A DNA stretch of 64,000 bases from Ruegeria sp. AD91A (GTDB lineage Bacteria > Pseudomonadota > Alphaproteobacteria > Rhodobacterales > Rhodobacteraceae), in contig NZ_CP031946.1 in NCBI RefSeq assembly GCF_003443535.1, positions 3,041,001 to 3,105,000 on the forward strand, given 5' to 3'. Below, piece after piece: positions 10,749 through 19,818 of the stretch. The notes below the pieces were generated by a model. The model was not told where the DNA came from, did not search any database, and worked only from the letters and a program-made list of their open reading frames with translations. Within the stretch, counting starts at the first letter, position 1. Each line of letters begins with the position of its first letter. A program made the position numbers and the translations under genes.

Positions 10749-11189
10749 TTATGCAGCCGCAGCCAGTTGGGCGCGCGTGGCCGTGATTTTCAGCGCAGCT
10801 TGTGCGGCTTCGCGGCCTTTATCCACAAAATGCGCGCGGTAGATGGCGTTGTGGTGATCAGTTTCCTGATATTGGTGCGGGGTCAGCGAGACCGACAGGA
10901 CAGGAACACCGGTTTCGAGCCCGGCGCGCATCAAACCATCGACCACCGCTTGCGCGACGAAGTCGTGCCGGTAAATGCCGCCATCCACGACAAATGCGGC
11001 GCAGGCAACTGCGGCGTAGCGGCCGGTTTGGGCCAGATCGCGGGCCATCAGCGGCATCTCGAACGCGCCGGGAACGTCGAAAACATCGACCTGATCGGCC
11101 GGGATCAGTTCTAGAAATCCATCGAGCGCGCGGTCAACGATGTCGGAATGCCAGTTTGCTTTGACAAAAGCATAGCGGGTGTGTGTCAT
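10749..11189 (-). CDS. ribH: 6,7-dimethyl-8-ribityllumazine synthase (RibH2-like)
   Basis: Penultimate enzyme of riboflavin synthesis, joining the ribitylamino-pyrimidinedione with dihydroxybutanone phosphate. 146 residues. FDVPGAFEMP, DGGIYRHDFVAQAVVDG and SVSLTPHQYQET are active-site segments, and the last two match the RibH2 type known from Brucella and rhizobia. A strong ribosome site (AAAGGAG) precedes the ATG. An FMN riboswitch lies about 120 bases upstream, so expression should fall when FMN is high. A main riboflavin operon must lie elsewhere. Confidence 0.95.
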   Translation of the reverse strand: MTHTRYAFVKANWHSDIVDRALDGFLELIPADQVDVFDVPGAFEMPLMARDLAQTGRYAAVACAAFVVDGGIYRHDFVAQAVVDGLMRAGLETGVPVLSVSLTPHQYQETDHHNAIYRAHFVDKGREAAQAALKITATRAQLAAAA

Positions 11190-11306
11190 AATGATCTCCT
11201 TTCAGTTTGGTGGCCTGCTGGCGGTCGCGAAAACCTTCGCTGCCAGCCCGGCATGACACGTCACCCAAGGCGATCACGAGCAGGCGCGCCGCATCACCGG
11301 CGCACT

Positions 11307-11509
11307 GCACGTTCTCTTCCATCCGGACTTTAACCGTCGGCTCTGGCCTCTCACCAGATCTGCTGACACTCTTTCGTGGTTCCACACTTTGTCCGAAAAC
11401 CGGTTCCCACTTTTCGGATCGTGGACACGGCAGAGCCGCTCGCGGGCTTGCGGGTCATGGCCCGCATACCGCCGGTGGGGAATTCCGCCCCGCCCTGAGA
11501 ACAAGGCGG
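11307..11509 (-). promoter_or_regulatory. FMN riboswitch (RFN element)
   Basis: On the minus strand all conserved RFN blocks appear in order: TTCTCAGGGCGGGG, TTCCCCACCGGCGGTA, AAGCCCGCGAGC, GTCAGCAGATCTGGT, CCAGAGCCGACGGTTAAAG, and GTCCGGATGGAAGAGAACG. GTTCTC and GAGAAC close the outer stem. An extra hairpin arm of about 60 bases is inserted between the GCCCGCGAGC and CAGATCTGG blocks. It leads ribH and probably controls translation initiation or termination in the 120 bases before the gene. Confidence 0.96.
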
Positions 11510-11560
11510 ACCTTGCCAAGAACCGACCCCATCTGCAAGAGATTTGGCAGGAGGTCGTTC

Positions 11561-12172
11561 ATGCACCCAAATCCAGCCTACCGCGCCGAAGACAAAGCGC
11601 GTCATATCGAATTCGCCCGCGACCGGGCATTCGGCGTTCTGGCGATTTCTGGCGACGGCGCGCCATTGATCAGCCACGTGCCGTTTCTGCTGTCGGAAGA
11701 CGGTGCGGTGGCCGATCTTCATTTGGTACGATCAAACCCGATCGTTCGTGTGCTGCAGGGGCCGAAAGAGGTCAGGATTGCGGTGCAGGGGCCTGATGGG
11801 TATATCTCGCCCGACTGGTACGGTGTCGCAGATCAGGTTCCGACATGGAACTATGTTGCCGTGCACCTGACCGGAACGCTTGAGCTGCGCCCACAGGACG
11901 AGCTGCGCGAATTGCTGGACCGACAATCTGCATTCTATGAAAAACGACTTCTGCCCAAAGCGCCATGGGTCACTGGGAAAATGTCTGATGACGCGTTGGC
12001 CAGAATGATGCGGATGATCGTACCATGCCGGATGCAGGTAGAGGATATCCAGGGCACCTGGAAACTGGGCCAGAACAAGCCGGACGATGTAAGGATCGCT
12101 GCCGCCGATCAAGTGGCCAGCGGGTTTGGCAATGAAACCGGTCAGCTGGCCGCCTTGATGCACAAGGCGTAG
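11561..12172 (+). CDS. PaiB-like FMN-binding split-barrel protein
   Basis: 203-residue protein of the PaiB family (FMN-binding split barrel). NPAYRAEDKARHIEFAR at the start, then LISHVPFLL and VPTWNYVAVHLTG, are family features. Bacillus PaiB is a regulator of sporulation and protease genes; in proteobacteria the role is unknown, and an FMN/heme-related enzyme activity is possible. The ATG follows a GGAGG site. It is divergent from the FMN-riboswitch transcript of ribH, so the promoters face away from each other within about 50 bases. Confidence 0.88.
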   Translation: MHPNPAYRAEDKARHIEFARDRAFGVLAISGDGAPLISHVPFLLSEDGAVADLHLVRSNPIVRVLQGPKEVRIAVQGPDGYISPDWYGVADQVPTWNYVAVHLTGTLELRPQDELRELLDRQSAFYEKRLLPKAPWVTGKMSDDALARMMRMIVPCRMQVEDIQGTWKLGQNKPDDVRIAAADQVASGFGNETGQLAALMHKA

Positions 12173-12191
12173 CCAGCACCGGGAAACAGGA

Positions 12192-12638
12192 TTACTCGGA
12201 ACTGAATGTTGCCAGATAAGCGGCGATATCTTCCGCACCCTTCTTCAGTTTAACGCTCATGTTAGGGCGGGCGGTTTCGTCATCCAGATACTCTTTGATG
12301 AAACCGATGGGGTCCTTGGAATAGGCGGCGATGTTTTCTTCGGTCCAGATCAGACCTTCTTCGCCAGCACGGATCATATCGTCAGTGAACATGCCGATGG
12401 GCAGGCGTTCGCTGCCATAACGATAGTCATTTTCTGATCCGGCGACGCGTCCGACGACGCCGTAGAGATTCGGGCCGGTGATTCCGCCTTTGACCAGGAC
12501 TTCACCGTCCTTGATGATCGCATGACACGAGGAGCAACGGTTATACATTGCTTCACCTTTCACCGGATCGCCTGCGGCAAAGGTTTGCGTGGCCAAAGCC
12601 AATGTGAACATCGCAGCGGCCGGGGTGACTTTTGACAT
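12192..12638 (-). CDS. Soluble periplasmic cytochrome c2/c550
   Basis: Exported mono-heme class I cytochrome c of 148 residues. A Sec signal peptide (residues 1-21, ending TQTFA) is followed by the heme site CSSCH and an axial methionine in RPNMSVKLKKG. It would carry electrons between the bc1 complex and terminal oxidases, which fits petABC encoded nearby on the other strand. The ATG at 12638 follows an AGGAG site; longer upstream starts would bury the signal peptide. Confidence 0.93.
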   Translation of the reverse strand: MSKVTPAAAMFTLALATQTFAAGDPVKGEAMYNRCSSCHAIIKDGEVLVKGGITGPNLYGVVGRVAGSENDYRYGSERLPIGMFTDDMIRAGEEGLIWTEENIAAYSKDPIGFIKEYLDDETARPNMSVKLKKGAEDIAAYLATFSSE

Positions 12639-13101
12639 AGGGGGTCTCCTTGCAGGAGTTCGCGCGTTTTTTGTGCTGTCCGGCATTCGCGCAAAAAGTG
12701 CAACGGTGTATTTGCGCTCAATTTGCAATTTAAATCATCTATTTGGCGAAAATGATTTCCCTGAAAACAATCTGCGTTTGGCGTTGCTGATTGTCGAGAA
12801 TGCACGCGCGAATAAGACGCTGCCCAGGTGGTCTGAAACCGACTGGATGGGGCCCGCAAAGCAGAGTTCTGAGCTCGAATCAACAACCGCTGATTCGAAG
12901 CCGGAGGCAAAGTTGCGGGCAAGATTCACCAAAAAAAGCCCTTCGGCAGGTGCATGAAGCGACACATGCGGCGTATTGCGCGTTTATGAACGCTGGACGA
13001 ACACTATTCTCCCCGATAGTAAGCGCGGTTAAGACGCCGCATTCATGCGGTGCGCGAGCTATTTGCCCGTCCGCGGGCGCCAGACAATCGGAGATAACCT
13101 C
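12639..13101. other. Divergent intergenic region between cytochrome c2 and petABC
   Basis: About 460 bases without a convincing gene; it must hold the promoters for the cytochrome c2 gene and for petABC. Base composition is AT-richer near 12720-12780. No clear operator or RNA element was recognised. Confidence 0.6.
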
Positions 13102-13686
13102 GTGTCCCACGCAGAAGACCACGAAGGCACCCGCAGAGATTTTCTGTATTACGTCGCAGGCGGCGCAGGTGTCGTTGCAACGGGTGCAGCTGTATGGCCC
13201 CTGATCAACCAAATGAACCCATCGGCAGACGTTCAGGCGCTGTCCTCGATCCGTGTGGATGTGAGCGGCGTCGAGCCGGGCACACAGCTGACGGTAAAAT
13301 GGCTGGGCAAACCCGTTTTCGTCCGTCACCGCACCGGTGCCGAGATTCAGGAAGCCCAGGATCAGGACGCCGAAGGCGTTGATGCGCTGCCAGATCCGCT
13401 GGCGCGTAACTTCAACCTAAGCGCTGATGCGCCCGCGACTGACGCAAACCGCGTCATGCCGTCTCCGGAAGGCGAAGCGCCGGGTGCTTGGATCGTTCAG
13501 ATGGGCGTATGTACGCACCTTGGCTGTGTACCTCTGGGAGACGCCGGTGACTTTGGCGGCTGGTTCTGCCCCTGCCACGGCTCGCACTACGACCTCGCCG
13601 GTCGTATCCGTAAAGGCCCCGCGCCTGAGAACCTGCCTGTCCCGCCCGCAGAATGGGTGGACAACAGCACAATCAAACTCGGCTAA
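13102..13686 (+). CDS. petA: Ubiquinol-cytochrome c reductase, Rieske iron-sulfur subunit
   Basis: High-potential [2Fe-2S] subunit of the cytochrome bc1 complex, 194 residues. A Tat-like N-terminus ([19 protein letters not shown]) doubles as the membrane anchor. The cluster ligands are CTHLGC and CPCHGSH, with the usual Rieske insert and the [15 protein letters not shown] segment after. The GTG at 13102 has a GGAG element upstream. First gene of petABC; petB starts 15 bases later. Confidence 0.96.
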   Translation: MSHAEDHEGTRRDFLYYVAGGAGVVATGAAVWPLINQMNPSADVQALSSIRVDVSGVEPGTQLTVKWLGKPVFVRHRTGAEIQEAQDQDAEGVDALPDPLARNFNLSADAPATDANRVMPSPEGEAPGAWIVQMGVCTHLGCVPLGDAGDFGGWFCPCHGSHYDLAGRIRKGPAPENLPVPPAEWVDNSTIKLG

Positions 13687-13701
13687 GGGAGACCCAAACT
13701 T

Positions 13702-15033
13702 ATGTCCGGAATTCCCCACGATCATTACGAGCCGAAGACAAACGGCGAGAAATGGCTGAACAGCCGTCTGCCGATTGTCGGCCTGCTGTATGACACACTC
13801 ATGATTCCAACCCCCAAGAACCTGAACTGGTGGTGGATCTGGGGCATCGTTCTAGCGTTCTGCCTGGCGCTGCAAATCGTCACCGGCATCGTACTGGTGA
13901 TGCACTATACCCCGCATGTTGATCTGGCCTTCGCCAGCATCGAACACATCATGCGTAACGTGAATGGTGGTCACTTTATCCGCTATGTGCACATGAACGG
14001 CGCGTCGCTGTTCTTTGTTGCGGTTTACATCCACATATTCCGCGGCCTGTTCTACGGCTCGTATAAAGCCCCGCGCGAAATCACATGGATCATCGGTATG
14101 CTGATCTATCTGATGATGATGGGCACCGCCTTCATGGGCTACGTTCTGCCCTGGGGCCAGATGTCCTTCTGGGGTGCGACCGTGATCACCGGCCTGTTTG
14201 GTGCGATCCCGTTTGTTGGTGACGCGCTGCAAACATGGCTGCTGGGCGGACCCGCCGTGGATAACGCGACGCTGAACCGCTTCTTCTCGTTGCACTACCT
14301 GCTGCCGTTCATCATCGCGGCACTGGTTGTCGTGCATATCTGGGCCTTCCACACCACTGGCAACAACAACCCGACAGGTGTTGAAGTGCGTCGTGGTTCC
14401 AAGGACGAGGCGAAGAAAGACACGCTGCCGTTCTGGCCGTATTTCGTGATCAAGGACCTGTTCGCGTTGGCCGTGATCCTGGTCGTGTTCTGGGCCATTG
14501 TCGGCTTCATGCCGAACTATCTGGGCCACCCGGACAACTATATTGAGGCCAACCCGCTGGTCACACCTGCACACATCGTTCCTGAATGGTACTTCTTGCC
14601 GTTCTACGCGATCCTGCGCGCCTTCACCGGTGAGGTCTGGGTCGTTCAGTTTGCCAGCTTCATCACCGGCGGCATCATCGACGCCAAGTTCTTTGGTGTG
14701 CTGGCGATGTTCGGTGCGATCCTGGCCATGGCACTGGCGCCCTGGCTGGACACGTCGAGCGTGCGTTCGGGCAAGTACCGTCCGATGTTCAAATGGTGGT
14801 TCTACCTGCTGATCATCGACTTCTTCGCCCTGATGTGGCTGGGTGCGATGCCCGCGGAAGAGCCCTATGCGACTTTCTCGCTGATCGCCTCCGCCTACTG
14901 GTTCGCCTATTTCTTCGTGATCCTGCCGATCCTTGGTGTGATCGAGAAGCCTCTGGCACAGCCCGAGACGATCGAAGAAGACTTCAACGCGCATTATGGC
15001 AAGGCTGACGCCGAAGCCACGCCGGCCGAGTAA
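13702..15033 (+). CDS. petB: Cytochrome b of the bc1 complex
   Basis: Integral-membrane subunit with two b hemes that oxidises and reduces quinone at the Qo and Qi sites, 443 residues. Typical segments are seen: the first heme-binding helices ([17 protein letters not shown]), [19 protein letters not shown] at the Qo site, [13 protein letters not shown] in the PEWY motif, and eight hydrophobic helices. The length and the C-terminal tail fit alphaproteobacterial cytochrome b. Middle gene of petABC. Confidence 0.97.
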   Translation: MSGIPHDHYEPKTNGEKWLNSRLPIVGLLYDTLMIPTPKNLNWWWIWGIVLAFCLALQIVTGIVLVMHYTPHVDLAFASIEHIMRNVNGGHFIRYVHMNGASLFFVAVYIHIFRGLFYGSYKAPREITWIIGMLIYLMMMGTAFMGYVLPWGQMSFWGATVITGLFGAIPFVGDALQTWLLGGPAVDNATLNRFFSLHYLLPFIIAALVVVHIWAFHTTGNNNPTGVEVRRGSKDEAKKDTLPFWPYFVIKDLFALAVILVVFWAIVGFMPNYLGHPDNYIEANPLVTPAHIVPEWYFLPFYAILRAFTGEVWVVQFASFITGGIIDAKFFGVLAMFGAILAMALAPWLDTSSVRSGKYRPMFKWWFYLLIIDFFALMWLGAMPAEEPYATFSLIASAYWFAYFFVILPILGVIEKPLAQPETIEEDFNAHYGKADAEATPAE

Positions 15034-15050
15034 GAAGAGGGACCGGAAAC

Positions 15051-15842
15051 ATGTTCAAGAAACTTGCAATCGGCGCCGCGTTTGCCTTGGCCCTGACCCC
15101 TGCTGCATCCATTGCAGCAGGTGGGGGTGAGCAGCATATCGAAGACTTCGACTTCTCGTTCGAAGGTCCTTTCGGTACTTGGGATCAGCATCAGCTGCAG
15201 CGCGGCCTGCAAATCTATACCGAGGTCTGTGCAGCCTGCCACGGCCTGCAATATGTGCCTCTGCGTGATCTGACAGCGCTGGGCTATTCGGAAGAAGAAG
15301 TTATCGCCTATGCAGCAGGCAACTTCGAAGTGTTCGACCCTGAGCTGGACGACTTTCGCCCGGCAATCCCGACCGACCACTTCCCGGCCAATACCGGTGT
15401 TGGCGCACCGGATCTGAGCCTGATGGCCAAAGCCCGCGCGGGCTTCCACGGGCCATACGGTCTGGGCATCAATCAGCTGGTAAAAGGCATGGGCGGCGCC
15501 GAATACATCGCCTCTCTGCTGGACGGTTACACCGGTGAAGAGAAAGAAGAGGCAGGTACTGTCCTCTACGAAAACAAAGCCTTCCCCGGCGGCTGGATAT
15601 CGATGGCACCGCCGCTGTCGGACGAACAGGTCGAGTTTGCTGATGGGCACTCGAATTCAGTCGAACATATGTCGGAAGACGTTTCAGCCTTCCTGATGTG
15701 GGCGGCCGAACCGAAGATGATGGAGCGCAAGAACGCTGGCTTTGTCGGCGTGATCTTCCTGACCGTTCTTTCGGTGCTGCTCTATCTGGTCAACAAGCGC
15801 CTTTGGGCACCGCACAAAGGTAAGCTTCGTAAAGAAGATTGA
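15051..15842 (+). CDS. petC: Cytochrome c1
   Basis: Heme-c subunit of the bc1 complex that passes electrons to soluble cytochrome c2, 263 residues. A Sec signal (about residues 1-23), the heme site [15 protein letters not shown], and a C-terminal membrane anchor ([17 protein letters not shown]) with a basic cytoplasmic end are visible. Last gene of the operon; a strong hairpin terminator follows. Confidence 0.96.
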   Translation: MFKKLAIGAAFALALTPAASIAAGGGEQHIEDFDFSFEGPFGTWDQHQLQRGLQIYTEVCAACHGLQYVPLRDLTALGYSEEEVIAYAAGNFEVFDPELDDFRPAIPTDHFPANTGVGAPDLSLMAKARAGFHGPYGLGINQLVKGMGGAEYIASLLDGYTGEEKEEAGTVLYENKAFPGGWISMAPPLSDEQVEFADGHSNSVEHMSEDVSAFLMWAAEPKMMERKNAGFVGVIFLTVLSVLLYLVNKRLWAPHKGKLRKED

Positions 15843-15862
15843 TCTTTTCGGGATACTGAAAT

Positions 15863-15897
15863 CAAAACCCCCGCGCCATCAGGTTGCGGGGGTTTTC
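15863..15897. terminator. Bidirectional terminator between petC and mtaB
   Basis: Stem of AAAACCCCCGC paired with GCGGGGGTTTT around a short loop. The T run and the A run on opposite sides let it end transcripts from both converging operons. Confidence 0.85.
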
Positions 15898-15984
15898 TGT
15901 TTGAAGTCGGGCTAAAAGGGGCCAGCCCGTCGTGGTCTTCGGTCAGTCCATCCTTGAGGTATTTCTGGCCAAACGAGGGGCGGA

Positions 15985-17241
15985 TCAGACCGTAAGTTGG
16001 GTCAGGGTCTGCCCGGTGATCGCTGCACTCACGATCCGGCCTTCGGGTTGAGGTGCATTGAACGAAACCTCGGTAAATTGCTCCGTTCGCCCCATATGGG
16101 GGTTTTCCATCAGGATGTGATGGGTCTTGCCGATTTGCTGCGACAGGTGTTTTGTGACCTGAGCGTCTCCGGTAGCACGCAAGCGGGCAGCGCGATCTTT
16201 GATCACCGTCCCATTCACCTGCTGCGGTATGCGGGCTGCCGGGGTACCTTCTCGCTTGGAATAGGGGAAGACATGCAGCCAGGTCAGGTCGCAATCGGTG
16301 ATCAGTTTGAGCGAGTTCTCGAAATGTGCCTCGGTCTCGGTCGGGAAACCCGCGATGATATCTGCACCGAAGGTCATATCTGGGCGCAGTTTCCGCGCGT
16401 CTTCGGTAAAGCGGATGGCGTCGTCACGCAGATGGCGGCGTTTCATGCGCTTCAGAATCAGATCGTCACCATGCTGAAGCGACAAGTGCAGGTGCGGCAT
16501 CAGACGCGGCTCGGTCGCGATGGCTTGCATCAGGTTCTCATCGACCTCGATCGAGTCGATCGAACTGATCCGCATGCGTGGTAAATCTGGCACCAGCTTG
16601 AGAATGCGCATCACCAGATCACCCAGCTTGGGTTGGGCAGGCAGGTCGGCACCCCAAGAGGTCAGATCGACCCCGGTCAGGACCACTTCGTTATAGCCCT
16701 TGTCGACCAGCCTCTTGATCTGATCCACCACAACACCTGCGGGCACGCTGCGCGAGTTGCCCCGGCCATAAGGAATGATGCAAAAGGTGCAGCGATGGTC
16801 GCAGCCGTTCTGGACCTGCACGTAGGCGCGCGAGCGGGTTCCAAAACCATCGATCAGGTGTCCTGCCGTTTCGGTGACGGACATGATGTCATCGACCTGC
16901 ACAGCCTCAGTCTCACCAATAAAATCGGCTGCCATGCCTTTCCAGGTCTCCGGCTGCATTTTTTCAGTGTTGCCGATCACCGCGTCGACCTCATCCATCC
17001 GTGCAAAGGTTTCGGGCTCGGTCTGAGCGGCGCAACCAGTGACGATCAGGCGAGCATTCGGATTCTCGCGCCGTAGCTTGCGGATTTCCTGCCGGGCCTT
17101 GCGCACCGCCTCAGCCGTCACTGCGCATGTGTTCACCACCACAGCGTCTGTCAGACCTGCCAGTTGCGACAACTCTTTCATTGCCTCGGTTTCATAGGCG
17201 TTCAGGCGGCAGCCCAATGTGGTGAACTTGGGCGGGTTCAT
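15985..17241 (-). CDS. mtaB: tRNA t6A37 methylthiotransferase MtaB
   Basis: Radical-SAM methylthiotransferase that adds the 2-methylthio group to t6A at position 37 of ANN-decoding tRNAs. 418 residues: N-terminal UPF0004 domain with three cluster cysteines (TLGCRLN, NTCAVT, VTGCAAQ), radical SAM core with CDHRCTFC, and a C-terminal TRAM-like region. Its start overlaps the dapF stop by 4 bases (minus-strand ATGA), so it is the downstream gene of a dapF-mtaB operon, a common arrangement in Rhodobacteraceae. Confidence 0.95.
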   Translation of the reverse strand: MNPPKFTTLGCRLNAYETEAMKELSQLAGLTDAVVVNTCAVTAEAVRKARQEIRKLRRENPNARLIVTGCAAQTEPETFARMDEVDAVIGNTEKMQPETWKGMAADFIGETEAVQVDDIMSVTETAGHLIDGFGTRSRAYVQVQNGCDHRCTFCIIPYGRGNSRSVPAGVVVDQIKRLVDKGYNEVVLTGVDLTSWGADLPAQPKLGDLVMRILKLVPDLPRMRISSIDSIEVDENLMQAIATEPRLMPHLHLSLQHGDDLILKRMKRRHLRDDAIRFTEDARKLRPDMTFGADIIAGFPTETEAHFENSLKLITDCDLTWLHVFPYSKREGTPAARIPQQVNGTVIKDRAARLRATGDAQVTKHLSQQIGKTHHILMENPHMGRTEQFTEVSFNAPQPEGRIVSAAITGQTLTQLTV

Positions 17242-18080
17242 CCCAGTGACCTCAGAAATTCAGGCGTCAGAGTGCCAGAAAAGACGTGGCACGTTGGGCC
17301 GGTCATCCAGACACCGTCGTCGCGCCAGTCGATCCAAAGCGTGCCGCCATCCAGATCAATCCGCACCTTGCGCCCGGTTAGCCCGCGACGCGCGGCAGCA
17401 ACGGCAGTTGCACAGGAAGACGACCCGGAGGCCAGAGTGATGCCAACTCCGCGTTCCCATACACGCATACGGATGTGATCCGGGCCGATGACTTGTGCCA
17501 CCTGCACATTCGTCCGTTCCGGGTAAAGCGGGTGGTATTCATAACGTGCACCGAACTCTGCCAACGGGATCGCTTCGGCGTTCTCAACGAAGAAAGTGCA
17601 ATGCGGGTTGCCCATTCCTGTTGCCGTTGGGGCGCCTTCGATTGGCAATTCCAGCGTGTCCATCTCTTCTGCCAGCGGAACTTCGCGCCAGTCCAACTGC
17701 GGGTGACCCATGTTGACCGAGGTGCGCCCATCGCCAGCATCCCGCGCATGAAGTGTTCCGCGTTCGGTGGTGAGCGTCAGCGCAGAGCGACCCGTCTCAT
17801 TCATAAGCAATCGCGCAATACAGCGGGTGGCGTTGCCACAGGCAGCAGAGGTTGATCCATCGGCGTTGTAGAACACTAGATGCGCGTCAGCTTCACCATT
17901 TTCAATAACGGCCAACTGATCGAAACCCACACCAAATTGCCGATGCCCGATTCCTTTGGCCAGCGCCGGCGTGATCGGGGCATCGTGCGCGCGTGCGTCA
18001 ACGATGACAAAGTCATTGCCCAGCCCGTGCATCTTGATGAAGGGCAATCCGGTATCGAGTCTCTTTTGCATGGCGGGCAT
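17238..18080 (-). CDS. dapF: Diaminopimelate epimerase
   Basis: Converts LL- to meso-diaminopimelate for lysine and peptidoglycan synthesis. The two catalytic cysteines are in AACGNATRC and ASGSSSCATAV; KMHGLGNDFVIVD is the family start. Two ATGs nine bases apart (18080 and 18071) could start it; a GTG at 18107 is less likely. No strong ribosome site distinguishes them. About 280 residues, usual length. Overlaps mtaB by 4 bases. Confidence 0.95.
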   Translation of the reverse strand: MPAMQKRLDTGLPFIKMHGLGNDFVIVDARAHDAPITPALAKGIGHRQFGVGFDQLAVIENGEADAHLVFYNADGSTSAACGNATRCIARLLMNETGRSALTLTTERGTLHARDAGDGRTSVNMGHPQLDWREVPLAEEMDTLELPIEGAPTATGMGNPHCTFFVENAEAIPLAEFGARYEYHPLYPERTNVQVAQVIGPDHIRMRVWERGVGITLASGSSSCATAVAAARRGLTGRKVRIDLDGGTLWIDWRDDGVWMTGPTCHVFSGTLTPEFLRSLG

Positions 18081-18290
18081 ATATCGTTGGTCGGAACATG
18101 AATCCACCCTGTCGCGAAGATTCCTTAAAAAAGGGGTTGACCCTCCTGCGCCCCCTGCCTAATTAGGCCGCCTATCGGGTTGCCGGAAACATGAGTTGTA
18201 ACGGCGAAACGAGGCGCAAAATAAGGGCTTGAACCTGGTTGAGGAATTGCCGTAAAGAGCGCCACGGATCAACAGATCCAACAAAAGAGT

Positions 18291-18366
18291 GGGCCGTTAG
18301 CTCAGTTGGTAGAGCAACTGACTTTTAATCAGTGGGTCGCAGGTTCGAATCCTGCACGGCTCACCA
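18291..18366 (+). tRNA. tRNA-Lys (anticodon TTT)
   Basis: Complete 76-base cloverleaf: acceptor GGGCCGT/ACGGCTC, D arm with CTCAGTTGGTAGAG, anticodon loop CTTTTAA (TTT), T arm GGTTCGAATCC, discriminator A and encoded CCA. The 3' part from 18322 on is one copy of a 51-base direct repeat whose second copy is at 25689, so this gene is the integration site of the mobile element to its right. Confidence 0.97.
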
Positions 18367-18372
18367 CTTTTT
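18322..18372 (+). repeat. attL: direct repeat copy within tRNA-Lys
   Basis: 51 bases covering the anticodon loop to CCA plus seven bases beyond, identical to 25689-25739. Crossover within this core keeps the tRNA intact. Confidence 0.95.
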
Positions 18373-18834
18373 GCAATAAAAACAAATGTTTGTACGAGTC
18401 CGTGTAGAGTGCGCTTCGTGACGTGCGGCCTGTCGGAAGCTATACGGAAGCACTGTGACACGTGTTTATCGGTTGCAAAAGTGGTACAGTCACTGCGCTG
18501 ATGGTTAAAGTAGATTCTTCTTCTCAGTTTGATGTGGTCGGGTCCTTGTGAAACCGCACCTTCAGAAGGTTGAATATCTACCTAGAGTGAGTTTGATTTA
18601 GCTGATTTTGTAGGTGCATACGCTAGCGTATCCAATTTTTGGTCGATATGCTCGACCCAAATGGATACCTTGAATTTCCAACCAGTGGTGATCTTGTGGC
18701 ACTAATTGACAGCGAATTAGCTAGTCACGTCCTATAAAACAACTCGTATGTCGAAATCTCGAAATCAATAAGGCTGTCGAACAACACGAATGACCGGTAT
18801 CTAAGATATGTTAAATTATTGATATAAAAGTATT
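18373..18834. other. Left end of the island, no gene
   Basis: About 460 AT-rich bases between attL and the darT stop. Apart from the arm repeat at 18434 nothing was recognised. It may hold recombination sites. Confidence 0.6.
18434..18452 (+). repeat. Left inner arm repeat of the island
   Basis: CGGAAGCTATACGGAAGCA, identical to 25540-25558 near the other end and in the same orientation. It contains two CGGAAG half sites 11 bases apart. Likely an integrase arm-type or excisionase binding site; the function is inferred from position. Confidence 0.7.
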
Positions 18835-19818
18835 TTAAAATAAGCTATCATCCAGTCGTATCATGGCCTCATAAGCCGGGTGGTTCTCTAACTGCACGCG
18901 CACCAAATAATTACTTGGCTCGAGCGCCACTCTGTGAATCCAGCGACCGCCAGATTTATTGTAGGTCTTGAAGTCATCGTTGCGAAAGTCGATGCATTTT
19001 TGGTTCTCAGAGTTATATGCTTGAATAGCGATTGAGACGCTTTGCAAGTCATGTCGGTGATTTAACCGAAAGCTGACGCCATCTCGGGAAAGATCAATAT
19101 CCGCTACAAAAGGAAACCTTTTGTCAAAGACTTTAAGCTCCTCTGAAACGGAGCAAAGTGGCTGCCATTGATCAGCCTTAGCGCCCAGTTTGTAAAGAAA
19201 GGTATCGCGTTCAGGCTCCGAGCGGAACCAGATGCCAGAAAGCACATGTGCCAGCGGCAACGGCGACGCAGGCAGGACTTCAGCACATCTGCTATCGATA
19301 ATAGAATAATCACCAGCAATTCCTCCTTCATGGAAGACAGAGGCAAATGGGATGTTGGCAAAAAATTCTTCGTCATCTCCAGTCTGCGCTGCGTATTTCT
19401 GCATGTTCTGGTCTGAGAACAATACATCCGGCTGCGTCAAAACCCGCTTGGCGTCGAGTACGAACATTACCAAGACAGGAGCATGCGCTTCTGGGCCGTA
19501 TTGACAATCTGCATCTTTCCGGATGCCCTCGATATGAAACTGCGTAGGATTGCGGGGACGAAAGTACAGTCGCACACGACCATGGGCTTCCTGTCGATTG
19601 TCGATTACCCCGCCAGCTGCAACATCCTGTATTTGTTGGCGTTGTGGATCGTCCCGAGCGCGCAAGTGTCCGTCTTTGATAATAGCCAAGGCCGTTTCTA
19701 TCGGGGCGTGGTGAAACAGCCAGGAAGGCCAGTGTTTTCGGTATGATCGGACTCCGGAACCGAGTTGTTCTGTCCAGTGTCGAATATGTCGATCTACAAA
19801 CGCTTCGCTCAGTGCCAT
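18835..19818 (-). CDS. darT: DarT-like DNA ADP-ribosyltransferase toxin with long C-terminal extension
   Basis: DUF4433/DarT family toxins ADP-ribosylate bases in single-stranded DNA from NAD and block replication, including that of phages. Here the core spans residues about 20-215: NAD-loop motif LYFRPRNPTQFHI (residues 85-96) and the catalytic glutamate E180 in RCAEVLP. The protein has 327 residues, about 110 more than usual DarT. The extra C-terminal domain (about residues 220-327) looks beta-rich and was not recognised. The start overlaps the end of darG by 10 bases, so antitoxin and toxin are translationally coupled. Toxin activity is inferred from the motifs. Confidence 0.88.
   Translation of the reverse strand: MALSEAFVDRHIRHWTEQLGSGVRSYRKHWPSWLFHHAPIETALAIIKDGHLRARDDPQRQQIQDVAAGGVIDNRQEAHGRVRLYFRPRNPTQFHIEGIRKDADCQYGPEAHAPVLVMFVLDAKRVLTQPDVLFSDQNMQKYAAQTGDDEEFFANIPFASVFHEGGIAGDYSIIDSRCAEVLPASPLPLAHVLSGIWFRSEPERDTFLYKLGAKADQWQPLCSVSEELKVFDKRFPFVADIDLSRDGVSFRLNHRHDLQSVSIAIQAYNSENQKCIDFRNDDFKTYNKSGGRWIHRVALEPSNYLVRVQLENHPAYEAMIRLDDSLF

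Noticed and set aside
13852..14994. Long minus-strand frame opposite petB
   Set aside because: Shadow of the GC-rich petB frame; rich in His, Gln, Arg, no family.
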